Assembly (NCBI GenBank): GCA_949290865.1
Contig: CASETM010000056.1
Coordinates: 1 to 64,000, forward strand
Length of the DNA: 64,000 bases
Source of the DNA: an uncultured Bacillota bacterium
GTDB lineage: Bacteria; Bacillota_I; Bacilli_A; Erysipelotrichales; Coprobacillaceae
Reading direction: 5' to 3'
A model generated the notes under the pieces. That model did not search any database, was not told the DNA's origin, and saw nothing but the letters and a program-made list of their open reading frames with translations. A program made the position numbers and the translations under genes. Positions 16,626 to 26,733 of this stretch are shown piece after piece; positions within the stretch are counted from its first letter, which is position 1, and each line of letters opens with the position of its first letter.

Positions 16626-16666
16626 TAAAAGTACCCCCCCCCCGCAAATTTCATTGATTTAATCAT
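16626..16666 (-). CDS. small tail gene with an internal G10 tract (currently 13 codons)
   Basis: A perfect AAGGAGG lies 9 nt before the ATG at 16,666, so this start is used, but with ten G residues (C10 at 16,634-16,643 on the plus strand) the frame stops after 13 codons (MIKSMKFAGGGYF). Removing one G gives 33 codons ending at 16,564. Adding one G gives about 46 codons ending in the ATGCTGA overlap with the next gene. Either the gene is phase-variable or the tract length is a sequencing error. Confidence 0.5.
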
Positions 16667-16690
16667 TGTTTTTTACCTCCTTGATATTTT

Positions 16691-18112
16691 CTATATCTCA
16701 ACATCTATTGTTTCTACCAGTTCAAAAACCGGTTGTTCCTGGTCATTGATCATAAATCCACCAAATAAGTTGAGATCAAATCCAACCTGAAACTGTCCTT
16801 CTACAGTACAAAATCTTCCTGCTCCAAGTCCATTTTTATGTATTGGAATAACAAGAGGAATTTTTCCAATGGTTATTTCTGTCTGAACCTTGATACTGTT
16901 TCCTACCGCATCAGTAACTGATACCTCTACGTCATGTGTTTGATTCAATGCATAGGTACCAAATACTGCAATACTTCCACTGTTGAAAGCTGTTGACTTA
17001 CTTGTGCCATTTATCTTGATATACTTGTTCTTGATACTGTTACCAGTGATTGCACAATAAGTAAACGTTGATTTAACAGCAATATACGTTCCTTTGGCGA
17101 TGTCTTTAACCCCTGCTGAAGTACATCGATAAGCTTCCAGTTTGAGTGTCGGATAAGTATATTCAGTTACAGTTACATTTACAGTTTTTGATGCTGTAAA
17201 CCCTCGACTGTCTGTTACTGTAACAGTAAATTCAATATTTCCTGCCTTATTCAGTACACCTGTCGTATAGGTGTTTTCTTTTCCTGAATAGCTGTAATCT
17301 CCACCTTTGATTGAATAGCTTTCTATGGTACTTCCATATATTCCCTGGGCTCCATTAACTGTGAATTTAATAGAGCTTTTAGATTGCAGGTATAACGAAC
17401 CAAAAGGATTGACCGCCTGAACTGTGACCCCAGTAAATGATGGTGGTGCATTAACGATTGTATATTTTTTATCCTGATAGCTTGCCCATGTCTTATTGTT
17501 TGAATAAAGACCAACCCTAATAGTACACGTTTTTCCTTTGCACGCTGTTCTCAGCTGATCACGTTCTTCATCAGTCAAATCCCAAGTAAACGTTCCACTA
17601 GTACCTGATAAAGTTCTTACAGCATAATGATCACCGTTTGGATTAGGCTCAAGCCAGCATTCCATGTTCCAGTTACCTGGATTTGAGTATTTAAATGAAG
17701 GATTATCAACGTCTGTAAAATCTGAGCAATCTGTGATGTTTGCCTGGCGTGGAATATCTGTCAGCCTGTGCTGATAACCGTTTTCCGAAGAACTGAACCG
17801 ACTGTGACTGATCCAGCCGCTAATTGATATCGTTTTTGATCCATTAGCCTCATGGCCAATCGTAACTTCCCATGTTCCAAGTCGAATGGCAGACGATGTA
17901 ATTTTCTGACTGGATGTGATTCCAGCACTGTATACAGTTCCATTGATACGTGCATAAACCGTTCCGGATCCGTATGTTGTATATCCTGTATTGGTACGCC
18001 ATACATCTATCCAAACACGTACAACCGATGTATTTGAATTGATGTCATAGGATAATTCCTGGCTGTTGACACTGTAATTGATGTATTTATTCGTTGTTCC
18101 GTAAGTAGCCAT
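16691..18112 (-). CDS. phage tail fibre/structural protein (DUF859-like)
   Basis: 473-aa beta-rich structural protein resembling the siphovirus DUF859 family. The N-terminal segment has YINYSVNSQELSYDI and a run of jelly-roll-like strands; repeated immunoglobulin-like stretches (for example about 225-320) follow, then a collar-like GLGAGRF segment near the C-terminus. It should be part of the tail tip downstream of Tal. The start is the ATG of MATYGTTN, 11 nt after the next upstream gene's stop. Receptor specificity cannot be read. Confidence 0.75.
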   Translation of the reverse strand: MATYGTTNKYINYSVNSQELSYDINSNTSVVRVWIDVWRTNTGYTTYGSGTVYARINGTVYSAGITSSQKITSSAIRLGTWEVTIGHEANGSKTISISGWISHSRFSSSENGYQHRLTDIPRQANITDCSDFTDVDNPSFKYSNPGNWNMECWLEPNPNGDHYAVRTLSGTSGTFTWDLTDEERDQLRTACKGKTCTIRVGLYSNNKTWASYQDKKYTIVNAPPSFTGVTVQAVNPFGSLYLQSKSSIKFTVNGAQGIYGSTIESYSIKGGDYSYSGKENTYTTGVLNKAGNIEFTVTVTDSRGFTASKTVNVTVTEYTYPTLKLEAYRCTSAGVKDIAKGTYIAVKSTFTYCAITGNSIKNKYIKINGTSKSTAFNSGSIAVFGTYALNQTHDVEVSVTDAVGNSIKVQTEITIGKIPLVIPIHKNGLGAGRFCTVEGQFQVGFDLNLFGGFMINDQEQPVFELVETIDVEI

Positions 18113-18123
18113 AAATCATCCTC

Positions 18124-18765
18124 CTACATAAACATAAGTCCGTAATCTTCATCAAATATGATCTGAAAGGTACCAATGTTTATCTGCTGCATGACAACAG
18201 CCTGACTGATATTCAGCTGCTGATTACTCAGGTATGCAATTCTCGTTCCATTCTGATAGAACCCTAATTCTGTCTGCGACAGCTTTACAGCAAACGGACT
18301 GTCACTTGATCCAAGTTCCAGTATTCCATCTTCATATCTTGCCCACTTGCTGATTTCTTCTTTCGTTGTCAGACCAGTGAGCTTGTCAGTGATTTCCTGA
18401 ATGCTTGTTGTGGCCATTGTAATAGAAGTGGCGTTCTGTGCAATCTGTGAACTTAGACTGTTAATGGATGTTGTATTTTCAGTCGTTGTCGTCTGCAGCT
18501 TTTCGACAAGAGAAGTCAGACTTTCTTTCAGCTGATTGATAGAACTTGTATATTCTGTCGTAATCTGCTGTTTCATGTTGTTCATGTCATCAGCGTAGTC
18601 ATTGACAACGATCCAAGCCTCACCATCCCAATACTTTAGCAGATCATTAGCAGTATCAAACCAAAGCTTAGATGTATCAGAAGGTGCAGTATCACTTCTG
18701 ATTGCTGCATCTTCTCCGTCATCAAGTCTCACAAGAGTAATTGAGCCTCTAGCTTTAACTGCCAT
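18124..18765 (-). CDS. tail fibre protein with central coiled coil
   Basis: 213-aa protein. The N-terminal MAVKARGSITLVRLDDG resembles the N-terminus of the next upstream fibre gene (MAIKASNQITIIDLTDG), suggesting a shared attachment peptide. A WYW-type head-binding segment (LLKYWDGEAWIVV) and a heptad-rich coiled coil (about 60-130) follow. Probably trimeric and tail-tip associated. Four bases separate it from the upstream gene. Confidence 0.7.
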   Translation of the reverse strand: MAVKARGSITLVRLDDGEDAAIRSDTAPSDTSKLWFDTANDLLKYWDGEAWIVVNDYADDMNNMKQQITTEYTSSINQLKESLTSLVEKLQTTTTENTTSINSLSSQIAQNATSITMATTSIQEITDKLTGLTTKEEISKWARYEDGILELGSSDSPFAVKLSQTELGFYQNGTRIAYLSNQQLNISQAVVMQQINIGTFQIIFDEDYGLMFM

Positions 18766-18769
18766 AAAC

Positions 18770-19801
18770 TTATCCCTCTAACTGAGCAACATAGGAAGCT
18801 TTGTTTGTAACATCACCAGCCTGAATTGTTAATGTTGATCCAGTAGCAACTGCTGTAGTTCCACCATCCTTATACCACTTTATCGTTCCAAGAGCTGTTA
18901 AAGAACTTCCTGTTACTTCTGCAGCCCCTTTATATACATGAGCTGTCAACGTAGTAGCGATAGCTGTATTTTTGAAAAACAGACCGTTTGATGAAGTAAC
19001 TACAAGACTTAAAGCATCCTGACCATTTGAACCATTTGTTCCGTTTCTCGATACCGAATAAGAAGTCGTAGATTTTCCATCACTGTAATTAACGATTGTT
19101 CTTGTCCAGATGTACTGACCTGCAGATCCCGCAACTGGTGAACTGCTCCATGTTCCTGTTGGTGGAGTTGTACCAGATGAAGAAGCCTGATAACTGACTG
19201 ATGTTGACGTTATTGTCACACCTGTTCCATTGGAACCATTCGTTCCATTTCTGGAAACTGAATATGCTGTTGTTGATTTACCATCACTGTAAGTAACTAC
19301 AGTTTTTGTCCATAAATACTGCCCAGCTGAAACTGATGGTATTGACGTACTCCATGATCCAGTAGGCGTTGTTGTTCCTGAATTGCTGGCCTGATAGGTA
19401 ACAGATGTTGATTTTACAGTCACACTTGTTCCATCCTGACCATCCTGGCCTTTAAAGGCAATGGACCAGCTGAATACTTTATTGATCGTAATGTCACCAA
19501 TCTGAACTGGTATGATTACGCTTCCTGACTGTGTCAATGCACTGGTAGCAGAGATTGTCAATGTTGGCTTTGGAGTCTTTCCATCACTGACAATGCTCAA
19601 TCCCGTTGGTGTACTGATTGTACCAACCTTACACGATACTTCTTCACTTCCACATAATGCCTGAATCTGACACGTTGTTTCCTGAGTACCGTCCACACTG
19701 TCCGTATCTCCTAGAAAAGTATAATTATCATTTGTTAGAATAACCGAATAGCCATCGGTCAGGTCAATAATCGTAATCTGATTACTTGCTTTTATTGCCA
19801 T
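18770..19801 (-). CDS. collagen-like/Ig-repeat tail fibre protein
   Basis: 343-aa secreted-like structural protein without signal peptide. After an Ig-like N-terminal domain come two tandem repeats (about 120-190 and 190-265) sharing SVSRNGTNGSNG, each ending in short collagen-like Gly-X-Y stretches. A final module (SSNGLFFKNTAIATTL) is related to the C-terminal module of the Tal protein encoded upstream. The GGGAGG site before the ATG is strong. Role: host-contact fibre. Confidence 0.75.
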   Translation of the reverse strand: MAIKASNQITIIDLTDGYSVILTNDNYTFLGDTDSVDGTQETTCQIQALCGSEEVSCKVGTISTPTGLSIVSDGKTPKPTLTISATSALTQSGSVIIPVQIGDITINKVFSWSIAFKGQDGQDGTSVTVKSTSVTYQASNSGTTTPTGSWSTSIPSVSAGQYLWTKTVVTYSDGKSTTAYSVSRNGTNGSNGTGVTITSTSVSYQASSSGTTPPTGTWSSSPVAGSAGQYIWTRTIVNYSDGKSTTSYSVSRNGTNGSNGQDALSLVVTSSNGLFFKNTAIATTLTAHVYKGAAEVTGSSLTALGTIKWYKDGGTTAVATGSTLTIQAGDVTNKASYVAQLEG

Positions 19802-19819
19802 TTCTTTTCCTCCCTTATT

Positions 19820-22021
19820 TTAAAATTCAAGTTCACAGTCAAAGGTTGCACGATTTCTGATATCATCAGCAGTTAATGTGAATATGAACCCATTATCAGA
19901 AAGTCTTGGATCATCATTAGGTATATACGAATAGTCATTATCTGTTTCATATCTTACTTTCCATTTGACTTGTGCCTGCTCTCCAAAATAATCGTGCATC
20001 TTCTGTGATGTATCTATCAGATTTCCTGCAACATGTATCGTGACTGTAAAAGTTGTTGCTATTTTTGTATTTTTAAATGTCAGTCCATTTGATGAATGAA
20101 TATTAAGTAAGATAGCATCTTCACCATCTGCACCAATGACATTCAAAAAAAGAGACTCATGTCTCCTTATCGTTGCATTTTTATAAGTGATTTCACACAC
20201 ATAGATGATGGCCGCATTGTTTTCATCCATCAGATTTTTGCTGACAGTTAAAACACCATCAGTAACGTTTTCGCCCTCAACCAGATTAACTTCCTGTCCG
20301 TTTTCTAAGCGTTTAAAAGTAATCTCACACTCATTCAGGTCCACGTTCACCATGCCATCTACAACAGAAGGTGTGATTGAAATCGGTGTTTTTGTATAAT
20401 CAGGAAAATACATTCCGTCATTCAGCTGCTGAATATGACTTGCTCCTGAAAAATCAACAAAACTGTTTCCCAGCTGTGCGATATCTGTCTGATCAGTGAT
20501 GGTAATGGATTGAGTACGCTGAATCCCGAAGTCCATAGTGATCTGACAGTAAAAAACAGCAGAAACATTTACGTCATCTGCTGTCAAAGTCACATTTTTA
20601 GTCGCTTTATGATTTTCATTCCATTCCTGATCGCCATCGGAGTCTTTGCTTTGTCTGATCCATTTGAAAGCAATATCTTCTAATGTATCGGTAATATCTT
20701 CACCTTTGTTAAATACATTAGCTGATAAAATCACATTTGAATCTTCAGTAATATTTGTGCCATCATTCAACAACTCATAAGTAAATAGAGATGTATCAAT
20801 TTCCTGGATTTGATTTTCAATTTTTTGAACAGCTAAATTTATTGAATCTGATGTCTGCTGTATAATACTTTCTTCAATTGCATCAACTTCACCTTTTGTA
20901 TACGTATCATTAATCCTTAATGTATTGCTTTTTACATCTCGGATAATTTCATTGATTGTTGATTCTTTTCGCAGCAGTTCAGTATCGATGTTAGAAATCG
21001 ATTGCTTTATGCCATCTATTGTTCCAGTGATTTTTTTAAATACACTGCTCAATGAAACAGTATTATTATTACGATTATCAGGATAATCAACATATTCAAC
21101 AATCTGATGCTGAACATACGTTTTACTTACTGAATCAAGGAGCGTTACTTTGTCATAAAGCGTGAAATCCAGGTATTTATATTTGTCATTGATTCTTGAC
21201 AGATCTATGAGATCACAGCTGTATGATCTGACTGGGATCGATAATGATTTTAATTTGTCCACTGCATCATTTAACAATGATTCAGGATCGGTATATCTAT
21301 CATCCTGCCAATAACTTACAATAATTCGTTCAGAATAATCATTGTTGTCTACATAAGCTTTTCCTCCATTAATATCTGCAAATGTAACATAACTGACTTT
21401 TGTTACATTACCTTCTTCATCTTTTTCTTCTGTTTTTTTTCCAAAAGCGTAAAGTCTTGTAACAAAATCAGAAGAATCTCCTTTGAATTCCAGGTTTCTT
21501 AAATTCAGTTCATCAGTTATATACAGACCACGTGACTGAAATGTATCTGGCTTAACAACTTTAATTGTCTTTTTCAGAATATGATATTCATAAACAATAC
21601 CATAGACTGATTTGCACTGCATAAGAATGTCATATGCACTGCCACCCTCAATATCAACTGTATGCCTTCCTGTTACTGTTCCTGCTCCTTCAACGGTCCA
21701 GCCATCAGGAATGATAAGATTTATGATTTCACTGAATAATTTATATGTTTTATGAAACTGATGATAAAAGCTGCTTTTCCATTCATCCATGTTCAATGAT
21801 GCCTCAATGGAAGATTTTACTTTTCTCTGATTCTTTTTCTTAATCTTAAATTCATTATCTTCATATCGAAGTACGTTTTCTTCAAAAAAAGATGGATAAA
21901 TCTCATCATTTGTTGCAATATCAAATGATAATGTCTGTCCACCTTCATAATCATAAATGATTTTAAAGTTCTTTCTATTAACCACAGGTAAAAAACCATT
22001 TTCTGTATAAACTGATAACAT
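19820..22021 (-). CDS. tail-associated minor structural protein (Tal/prophage endopeptidase tail)
   Basis: 733-aa Tal-like protein that would close the distal tail tip. The N-terminal 350 residues fit the phage minor structural/prophage_tail domain (GGQTLSFDIATNDEIYPSF, then VKPDTFQSRGLY). A coiled coil lies at about 335-410, and beta modules form the C-terminal half. The ATG at 22,021 overlaps the Dit stop codon (TGATG), which shows tight coupling. No clear cell-wall hydrolase motif is visible. Confidence 0.82.
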   Translation of the reverse strand: MLSVYTENGFLPVVNRKNFKIIYDYEGGQTLSFDIATNDEIYPSFFEENVLRYEDNEFKIKKKNQRKVKSSIEASLNMDEWKSSFYHQFHKTYKLFSEIINLIIPDGWTVEGAGTVTGRHTVDIEGGSAYDILMQCKSVYGIVYEYHILKKTIKVVKPDTFQSRGLYITDELNLRNLEFKGDSSDFVTRLYAFGKKTEEKDEEGNVTKVSYVTFADINGGKAYVDNNDYSERIIVSYWQDDRYTDPESLLNDAVDKLKSLSIPVRSYSCDLIDLSRINDKYKYLDFTLYDKVTLLDSVSKTYVQHQIVEYVDYPDNRNNNTVSLSSVFKKITGTIDGIKQSISNIDTELLRKESTINEIIRDVKSNTLRINDTYTKGEVDAIEESIIQQTSDSINLAVQKIENQIQEIDTSLFTYELLNDGTNITEDSNVILSANVFNKGEDITDTLEDIAFKWIRQSKDSDGDQEWNENHKATKNVTLTADDVNVSAVFYCQITMDFGIQRTQSITITDQTDIAQLGNSFVDFSGASHIQQLNDGMYFPDYTKTPISITPSVVDGMVNVDLNECEITFKRLENGQEVNLVEGENVTDGVLTVSKNLMDENNAAIIYVCEITYKNATIRRHESLFLNVIGADGEDAILLNIHSSNGLTFKNTKIATTFTVTIHVAGNLIDTSQKMHDYFGEQAQVKWKVRYETDNDYSYIPNDDPRLSDNGFIFTLTADDIRNRATFDCELEF

Positions 22022-22689
22022 CACATGAATACTGGATAATACGATATAGAGACATCTACAGTTGCATCACTAGTCGTAATATCATTTTCTCCTCTCTTCA
22101 ATCTTGGAAAAGATGTCATTGTTGCAAAATCAAATGCTGAAACATCCGGTTCTGATTCGTAATAAATTTTCTTATCAATACCATCTATGATGAGTGGATC
22201 TCCAGCCTTAAGTTCACATGTAATATCATTTATTTTAAAATCTGATATTGATGAATTGCTTGAAAGTTTAAAAATCACTTCTGCCTCACAGTTTCCTGTA
22301 TTTGTTATTTTTTTATTTCCTTTAAAATTTACTACTGTCATATCCTTTTTTTGTTTTATTGCATAAACATCAGCAGTGAACGTAAATGCTTTTATACCTT
22401 CCTGGCTTATATCAGGAGTATCAGTCAGCCAGCACTGATACATGTAACCATCTTCAATATCCAAAAGAAAAACAGATGATATTTCAGCTGTGAAATTGCT
22501 GATATCATCCTCACTGTAAAAATCAATAACCAATTTCCTTTTTTGTGGTTTCATTTGCTGTTGGCCTAAAACAACACGATAAGAGGAATCCATTTCAATA
22601 ATATTGTTTTCTATCTGCATAACTGACATATTGAAACTCACAATATCTGCATTAAATGTTTCTTTAATATCAATATCATTTACTTTCAT
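22021..22689 (-). CDS. distal tail protein (Dit)
   Basis: 222-aa siphovirus distal tail protein. It sits, as usual, between the tape measure gene and Tal, and has the family's beta-sandwich N-terminus (about 1-120) followed by a C-terminal galectin-like part. It should form the hexameric hub on which Tal and the fibres assemble. Stop and next start overlap (TGATG). CTCC-rich sequence upstream (GGAGGAAT on the coding strand) supports the ATG. Confidence 0.85.
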   Translation of the reverse strand: MKVNDIDIKETFNADIVSFNMSVMQIENNIIEMDSSYRVVLGQQQMKPQKRKLVIDFYSEDDISNFTAEISSVFLLDIEDGYMYQCWLTDTPDISQEGIKAFTFTADVYAIKQKKDMTVVNFKGNKKITNTGNCEAEVIFKLSSNSSISDFKINDITCELKAGDPLIIDGIDKKIYYESEPDVSAFDFATMTSFPRLKRGENDITTSDATVDVSISYYPVFM

Positions 22690-22709
22690 ATCTAATATTC
22701 CTCCTTTTT

Positions 22710-25700
22710 TTAGCTGTTAAATTCAATTTCCTCTGAAACTAATGGAGCTAAAGTAATAGCTGCTTCTCTTCCATCAATATTTGTAATAACGGTAATGTTT
22801 CCTTTTAAAATGCCTCTTATTGGTCTATCACTTTGTTTTAGTTCTGCCATTGCTTTTTCAATTTCATATCTGCCCTTGACTTCTACACTGCTGTTCATTC
22901 TTTGCTGTTCAAATCTGACAGCACTCTTTATTTTTTCAGCCATTTTATCAATTTCTGACGTTTCAAATGAATTAAGCAGCTGATCAAAAGAGACATCATC
23001 AAAAGTTTCAAGAATATCATCTGCAATATTTTCAAATTCTCCAGTTGCAAGGTGGGCATTATCCTGTGCACTTTTCTGAATACCCTGAACTGCATACAAA
23101 GTTGCTTTAATAAACTCTCTTGATGGAGAGTGGATTCCTAATTTTTTATTAAAAGCTGAAAGAGCATTTGATGCCAGACTGCTAAAAGCACCCCATACGG
23201 AATTTTTACCACTGTTAGCAGCTCCAACAATTCCTGATACCGCATTGCTTCCTGCAGACCAAAAATCACCGCCATTCTTAAAGCCTTTTTCTCCTTCTTT
23301 CGCAACACTGGAAAGAGTAGTATTAAATTCGCCTTTTTTGCTGTTAGCTCCTTGAATAGCCTCTGATATTTTTTTTCTTGCGTCTTCTGTCAGATTGCCA
23401 CTTGCATCAAAAACATTTTCTCCATCTTCTGCCATTTCTTTCAGTTTATTGACATACTTTGGAGCAAGATCATTTGCTTTGGCATATGCATCAATGATTT
23501 TCTTCTGAGCAGCTTCTGTCAGATTACCGTTATTATCAAATACAGCTTTACCATTATTGGCCATATTTGTCAGTATCTTGGAATATTCAGGTGCAAGATT
23601 ATTCTGTGTGGTAAAAACATCTACAAGTTTTTTCTGTGCCGCCTCTGTTAAATTGCCATTATCATTGAATACGATTTCCCCATTTGAAACCATATTGATC
23701 AACGCTTCAGAATACATAGGACTGGCTGTTACAACTTCTGCAACAAGCTGCTGCATTTCATTTCTCTTGTTTTCGATTGATTTCTGACTGGCAGCAATTT
23801 CTGCATCTACAGTCTGTGCATTAGCTTCTGTTCGAATCTGCTGTTCTGATTCTATATGGCTTTGCAGATCAGCAATTCTCTGTGCTAATGCAATTCTTTT
23901 ATCTTCAGCATTATTTGCATACAAATATGATTCCTGATTCATCAGATCAGCTATATTTTCAGTCTTGCCCTGCAGAAGTTCCATTTCTGCCTGCTGATAT
24001 CCAGCGATAACCTGATTATAATTGTTGTAGTTTTCCTGCGCCTTATCAAGGTTTTCCTTTTGAGTTTCAACATATGCACTATATGCCTGCTGTGCTCTTT
24101 GAGTACGTTGTTCTTCGGTCAGCGAAGTATCGTTTATAGATTTTCTATATTCATTGATCCATTTCTGACTGTCTTTAGTGGCATTGTTATATGCTTGCTG
24201 TGCCTCATTTAATTTTTTTAAGGCGCCTTCTCGTTTTTCCAGTGCTTCTGTATATTCATCCTGATGCGCTTCAAGAATTGCCTGCGCCTTCATCTGATTA
24301 ATTGTATTCTGAATTTCTTCGGAAAGATCTTTATAGTTTTCTATCTGATTACCGGTCATTTTAATATCGATACCTGTCGCTTCTGCCAGTTTTCCGGTCA
24401 GATAGTTTGCTCGATCTTCAAATCCTTCTTTAACTTTTCCATTAGCATCTACAAGAAGATCCAGCTCTTCCTTCATGCTTTGAATGTTGTTGATCTCAAC
24501 AAGTTTTGCCTCGCCAGCTTCCTGAGCAGCTTTCTGAACTTCCCTGAAAGACTCTGCTTCTGCTTCAAGTTCTTCGTTCAGTTCCTGTGCTCTCGTTTTT
24601 TCCTCACCGTGTATCAGTGATAACGCTCCTATTGCAGCGGTCAACCCAACAATTCCAGCTGTAACCAATACCGCTGGATTAGCATTCATTGCTAAGTTAA
24701 GCATTTCCTGTGCTCCAGCCGCTGCAGTGAGTTCTCCTGTCATTACTGATTGTGCAGTCCCATACGCAAGTGATGCAACCGCCCCGGCTGTACTTAAAGC
24801 GTTTGAAATTTGCTGATAATTGTTATAAACAAGCATAGCACTAGATATGCCAGTTATTGCACCGATAATAAGTTCACTATTATCCGCCAGCAATGCAAAA
24901 GTATCTATAGCAAGTGGGAGAGCAGTTGTAGCAAGATTAATTGTTACTTCTACCAGCTGTCCAAATCCAACAGCTAACTTATCAACACTCTTGCCTAGCC
25001 TTCCACTGGACATTGATTTATCCAGTTTTTCAAGAGATAATTGCGCACTGTCTAATGCCTTTGACATTGGCTTTTCAAATTTATCATAGGCTTTTATACC
25101 TATACCTTCTAAAGTTGAACCAATAGCATCTAATTTACCTTTTAGGTTGTTATTCATCGTTTCCGCCATTTTTTTAGCAGAGCCACTTGAATTATCTATT
25201 GCATTGGTCAGTTTCTGAAAATCTGAATCACTTGCATTAACGATAGACAACAATGCCGACATAGCTTCCTGACCTCCAAGAGTCGCGGCCATTTCTGCTT
25301 GTTGTGCCTGATCCAGTTTGCTGAAACTGCTTCTTAAATCCAAAATAATATCATTGAACGATTTCATCGTTCCATCACTGTTTGTCAGTGATATATTTAG
25401 TGCACTCATTGCTGCAGCAACTTCATCAGTCGGTTTTGTCAATCTGGAAAGGATGGCTCTAAGCGCTGTCCCGGCTTCACTGCCTTTTATTCCTGAGTTT
25501 GCCATCAAACCAATTGCAACAGCAGTATCTTCAATGCTATATCCCAATGCTCCAGCTACCGGTGCAACATATTTAAATGTTTCTCCCATCAAAGAAACAT
25601 TTGTGTTAGCATTGCTGGATGCCGCAGCTAACACATCAGCAAAACGTGTGGAATCCTGTGCAGAAAGTCCAAACGCTGTCAACGCATCTGTTACAATATC

Positions 25701-26102
25701 AGATGTCAATGCCAGGTCTTCTCCTGAAGCTGCTGCCAAGTCCATGATTCCTTCCAAACCATTCAGCATATCTTCTGTTTTCCATCCTGCCATGGCCATA
25801 TACTGAAGTGCTTCTGATGCTTCTGTTGCACTGAATTTTGTCTTAGCGCCCATTTCCATTGCTTTTTCTTTGAGCTTTTCAAGATCTTCTTCAGTTGCTC
25901 CAGAAATAGCTTCTACTTTGGACATGCCTTCTTCAAAATCGGCACCCATTTTTATGGCAGCAATGGAAACAGTTCCTACTGCCGCTGCAATAGCTGCAGC
26001 AGCCTTTGCTGCTTTTGTTCCTAAATTTGATACATTCTTATCAAATTCACTTTGATCAAGACTAATTTGAATAACAATACTTCCATCTGGTTTTGTTGCC
26101 AT
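22710..26102 (-). CDS. tail tape measure protein
   Basis: 1130-aa tape measure protein, the largest prophage gene. The N-terminal third has the phage_tape_meas signature (GTALRAILSRL, MAETMNNNLKG). Hydrophobic segments follow at about 375-490, then long coiled-coil helices (about 505-760). Three repeats carry NGNLTEAAQKK or NLTEDARKK, and the C-terminus has KKLGIHSPSREF. By family knowledge its length sets tail length and it helps DNA entry. GAGTGAG precedes the ATG; the Gp15-gene terminator lies just upstream. Confidence 0.93.
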   Translation of the reverse strand: MATKPDGSIVIQISLDQSEFDKNVSNLGTKAAKAAAAIAAAVGTVSIAAIKMGADFEEGMSKVEAISGATEEDLEKLKEKAMEMGAKTKFSATEASEALQYMAMAGWKTEDMLNGLEGIMDLAAASGEDLALTSDIVTDALTAFGLSAQDSTRFADVLAAASSNANTNVSLMGETFKYVAPVAGALGYSIEDTAVAIGLMANSGIKGSEAGTALRAILSRLTKPTDEVAAAMSALNISLTNSDGTMKSFNDIILDLRSSFSKLDQAQQAEMAATLGGQEAMSALLSIVNASDSDFQKLTNAIDNSSGSAKKMAETMNNNLKGKLDAIGSTLEGIGIKAYDKFEKPMSKALDSAQLSLEKLDKSMSSGRLGKSVDKLAVGFGQLVEVTINLATTALPLAIDTFALLADNSELIIGAITGISSAMLVYNNYQQISNALSTAGAVASLAYGTAQSVMTGELTAAAGAQEMLNLAMNANPAVLVTAGIVGLTAAIGALSLIHGEEKTRAQELNEELEAEAESFREVQKAAQEAGEAKLVEINNIQSMKEELDLLVDANGKVKEGFEDRANYLTGKLAEATGIDIKMTGNQIENYKDLSEEIQNTINQMKAQAILEAHQDEYTEALEKREGALKKLNEAQQAYNNATKDSQKWINEYRKSINDTSLTEEQRTQRAQQAYSAYVETQKENLDKAQENYNNYNQVIAGYQQAEMELLQGKTENIADLMNQESYLYANNAEDKRIALAQRIADLQSHIESEQQIRTEANAQTVDAEIAASQKSIENKRNEMQQLVAEVVTASPMYSEALINMVSNGEIVFNDNGNLTEAAQKKLVDVFTTQNNLAPEYSKILTNMANNGKAVFDNNGNLTEAAQKKIIDAYAKANDLAPKYVNKLKEMAEDGENVFDASGNLTEDARKKISEAIQGANSKKGEFNTTLSSVAKEGEKGFKNGGDFWSAGSNAVSGIVGAANSGKNSVWGAFSSLASNALSAFNKKLGIHSPSREFIKATLYAVQGIQKSAQDNAHLATGEFENIADDILETFDDVSFDQLLNSFETSEIDKMAEKIKSAVRFEQQRMNSSVEVKGRYEIEKAMAELKQSDRPIRGILKGNITVITNIDGREAAITLAPLVSEEIEFNS

Positions 26103-26121
26103 AACTCACTCTGGTTTCAGC

Positions 26122-26157
26122 AAAAAAATAAAGCATGATTTTCTAATCACGCTTTAT
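26122..26157 (-). terminator. intrinsic terminator between Gp15 gene and tape measure gene
   Basis: On the minus strand AAGCGTGATT pairs with AATCATGCTT (G-U pairs allowed) around a 4-nt loop, followed by ATTTTTTT. It overlaps the end of the Gp15-like gene and is inside the late operon, so it must be leaky or antiterminated. Confidence 0.75.
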
Positions 26158-26733
26158 ATTCATACCTTTGAATAGAATTGAACTTATCTGTGCCTGACGT
26201 TTTTCTTTTGAAACTTCTTTTTCAAGTGAATAGATCTGTTTCATTCTTACATAAAACTTTCTTTGTTCAGGCGACATTTTAGAATCTATCCTAATACTTC
26301 TGTATTTCATGGCTTCTTTCGTCGCTGACTGAAGTGGAAGTTCAATAAAAAGTTTTTTGAATTTCCACCAGTGCATCGTACATTCAGACAAATCAGTTCC
26401 GTAAAAACGAATGAAATCACTGTATATCATAAACTGATCCTTATTGAATGAATACATGATCTTCATATCCTGTTTTTTATCTGAATGAATTACCTTTTCT
26501 CCACAGTTGTAAAAAGCAATCAGCTGATTAATTACTTCTTCCAGATTGCTATGATTAATCAGTTTTTTATTTTTTACAAAACCAAGAAGTTTCAGTATAT
26601 TATTAAAAGATTCATTTTCTTTTTCCAGTTCTATTTCAAAATCTATCCATTTTTTGAAATCTGTATATATTTCAATATCCGTTCCAAAAACATTAATTGA
26701 TTCCGGAAGCTTTGTGGTCAGTATGTTCTGCAT
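26143..26733 (-). CDS. Gp15-like tail assembly chaperone (GT partner)
   Basis: 196-aa protein of the bacteriophage Gp15 family (LPESINVFGTDIEIYTDFKKW near the N-terminus is split by a short gap in most members). It occupies the GT-type chaperone place between the major tail gene and the tape measure. The ATG at 26,733 lies inside the preceding gene, in another frame, with only a weak GAGAAAG site. Entry by frameshift from the upstream gene is an alternative; I see no canonical slippery heptamer. Confidence 0.7.
   Translation of the reverse strand: MQNILTTKLPESINVFGTDIEIYTDFKKWIDFEIELEKENESFNNILKLLGFVKNKKLINHSNLEEVINQLIAFYNCGEKVIHSDKKQDMKIMYSFNKDQFMIYSDFIRFYGTDLSECTMHWWKFKKLFIELPLQSATKEAMKYRSIRIDSKMSPEQRKFYVRMKQIYSLEKEVSKEKRQAQISSILFKGMNIKRD

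Noticed and set aside
18770-19801. Diversity-generating retroelement target
   Set aside because: There are internal repeats but no template repeat with adenine-specific changes and no reverse transcriptase in the window.
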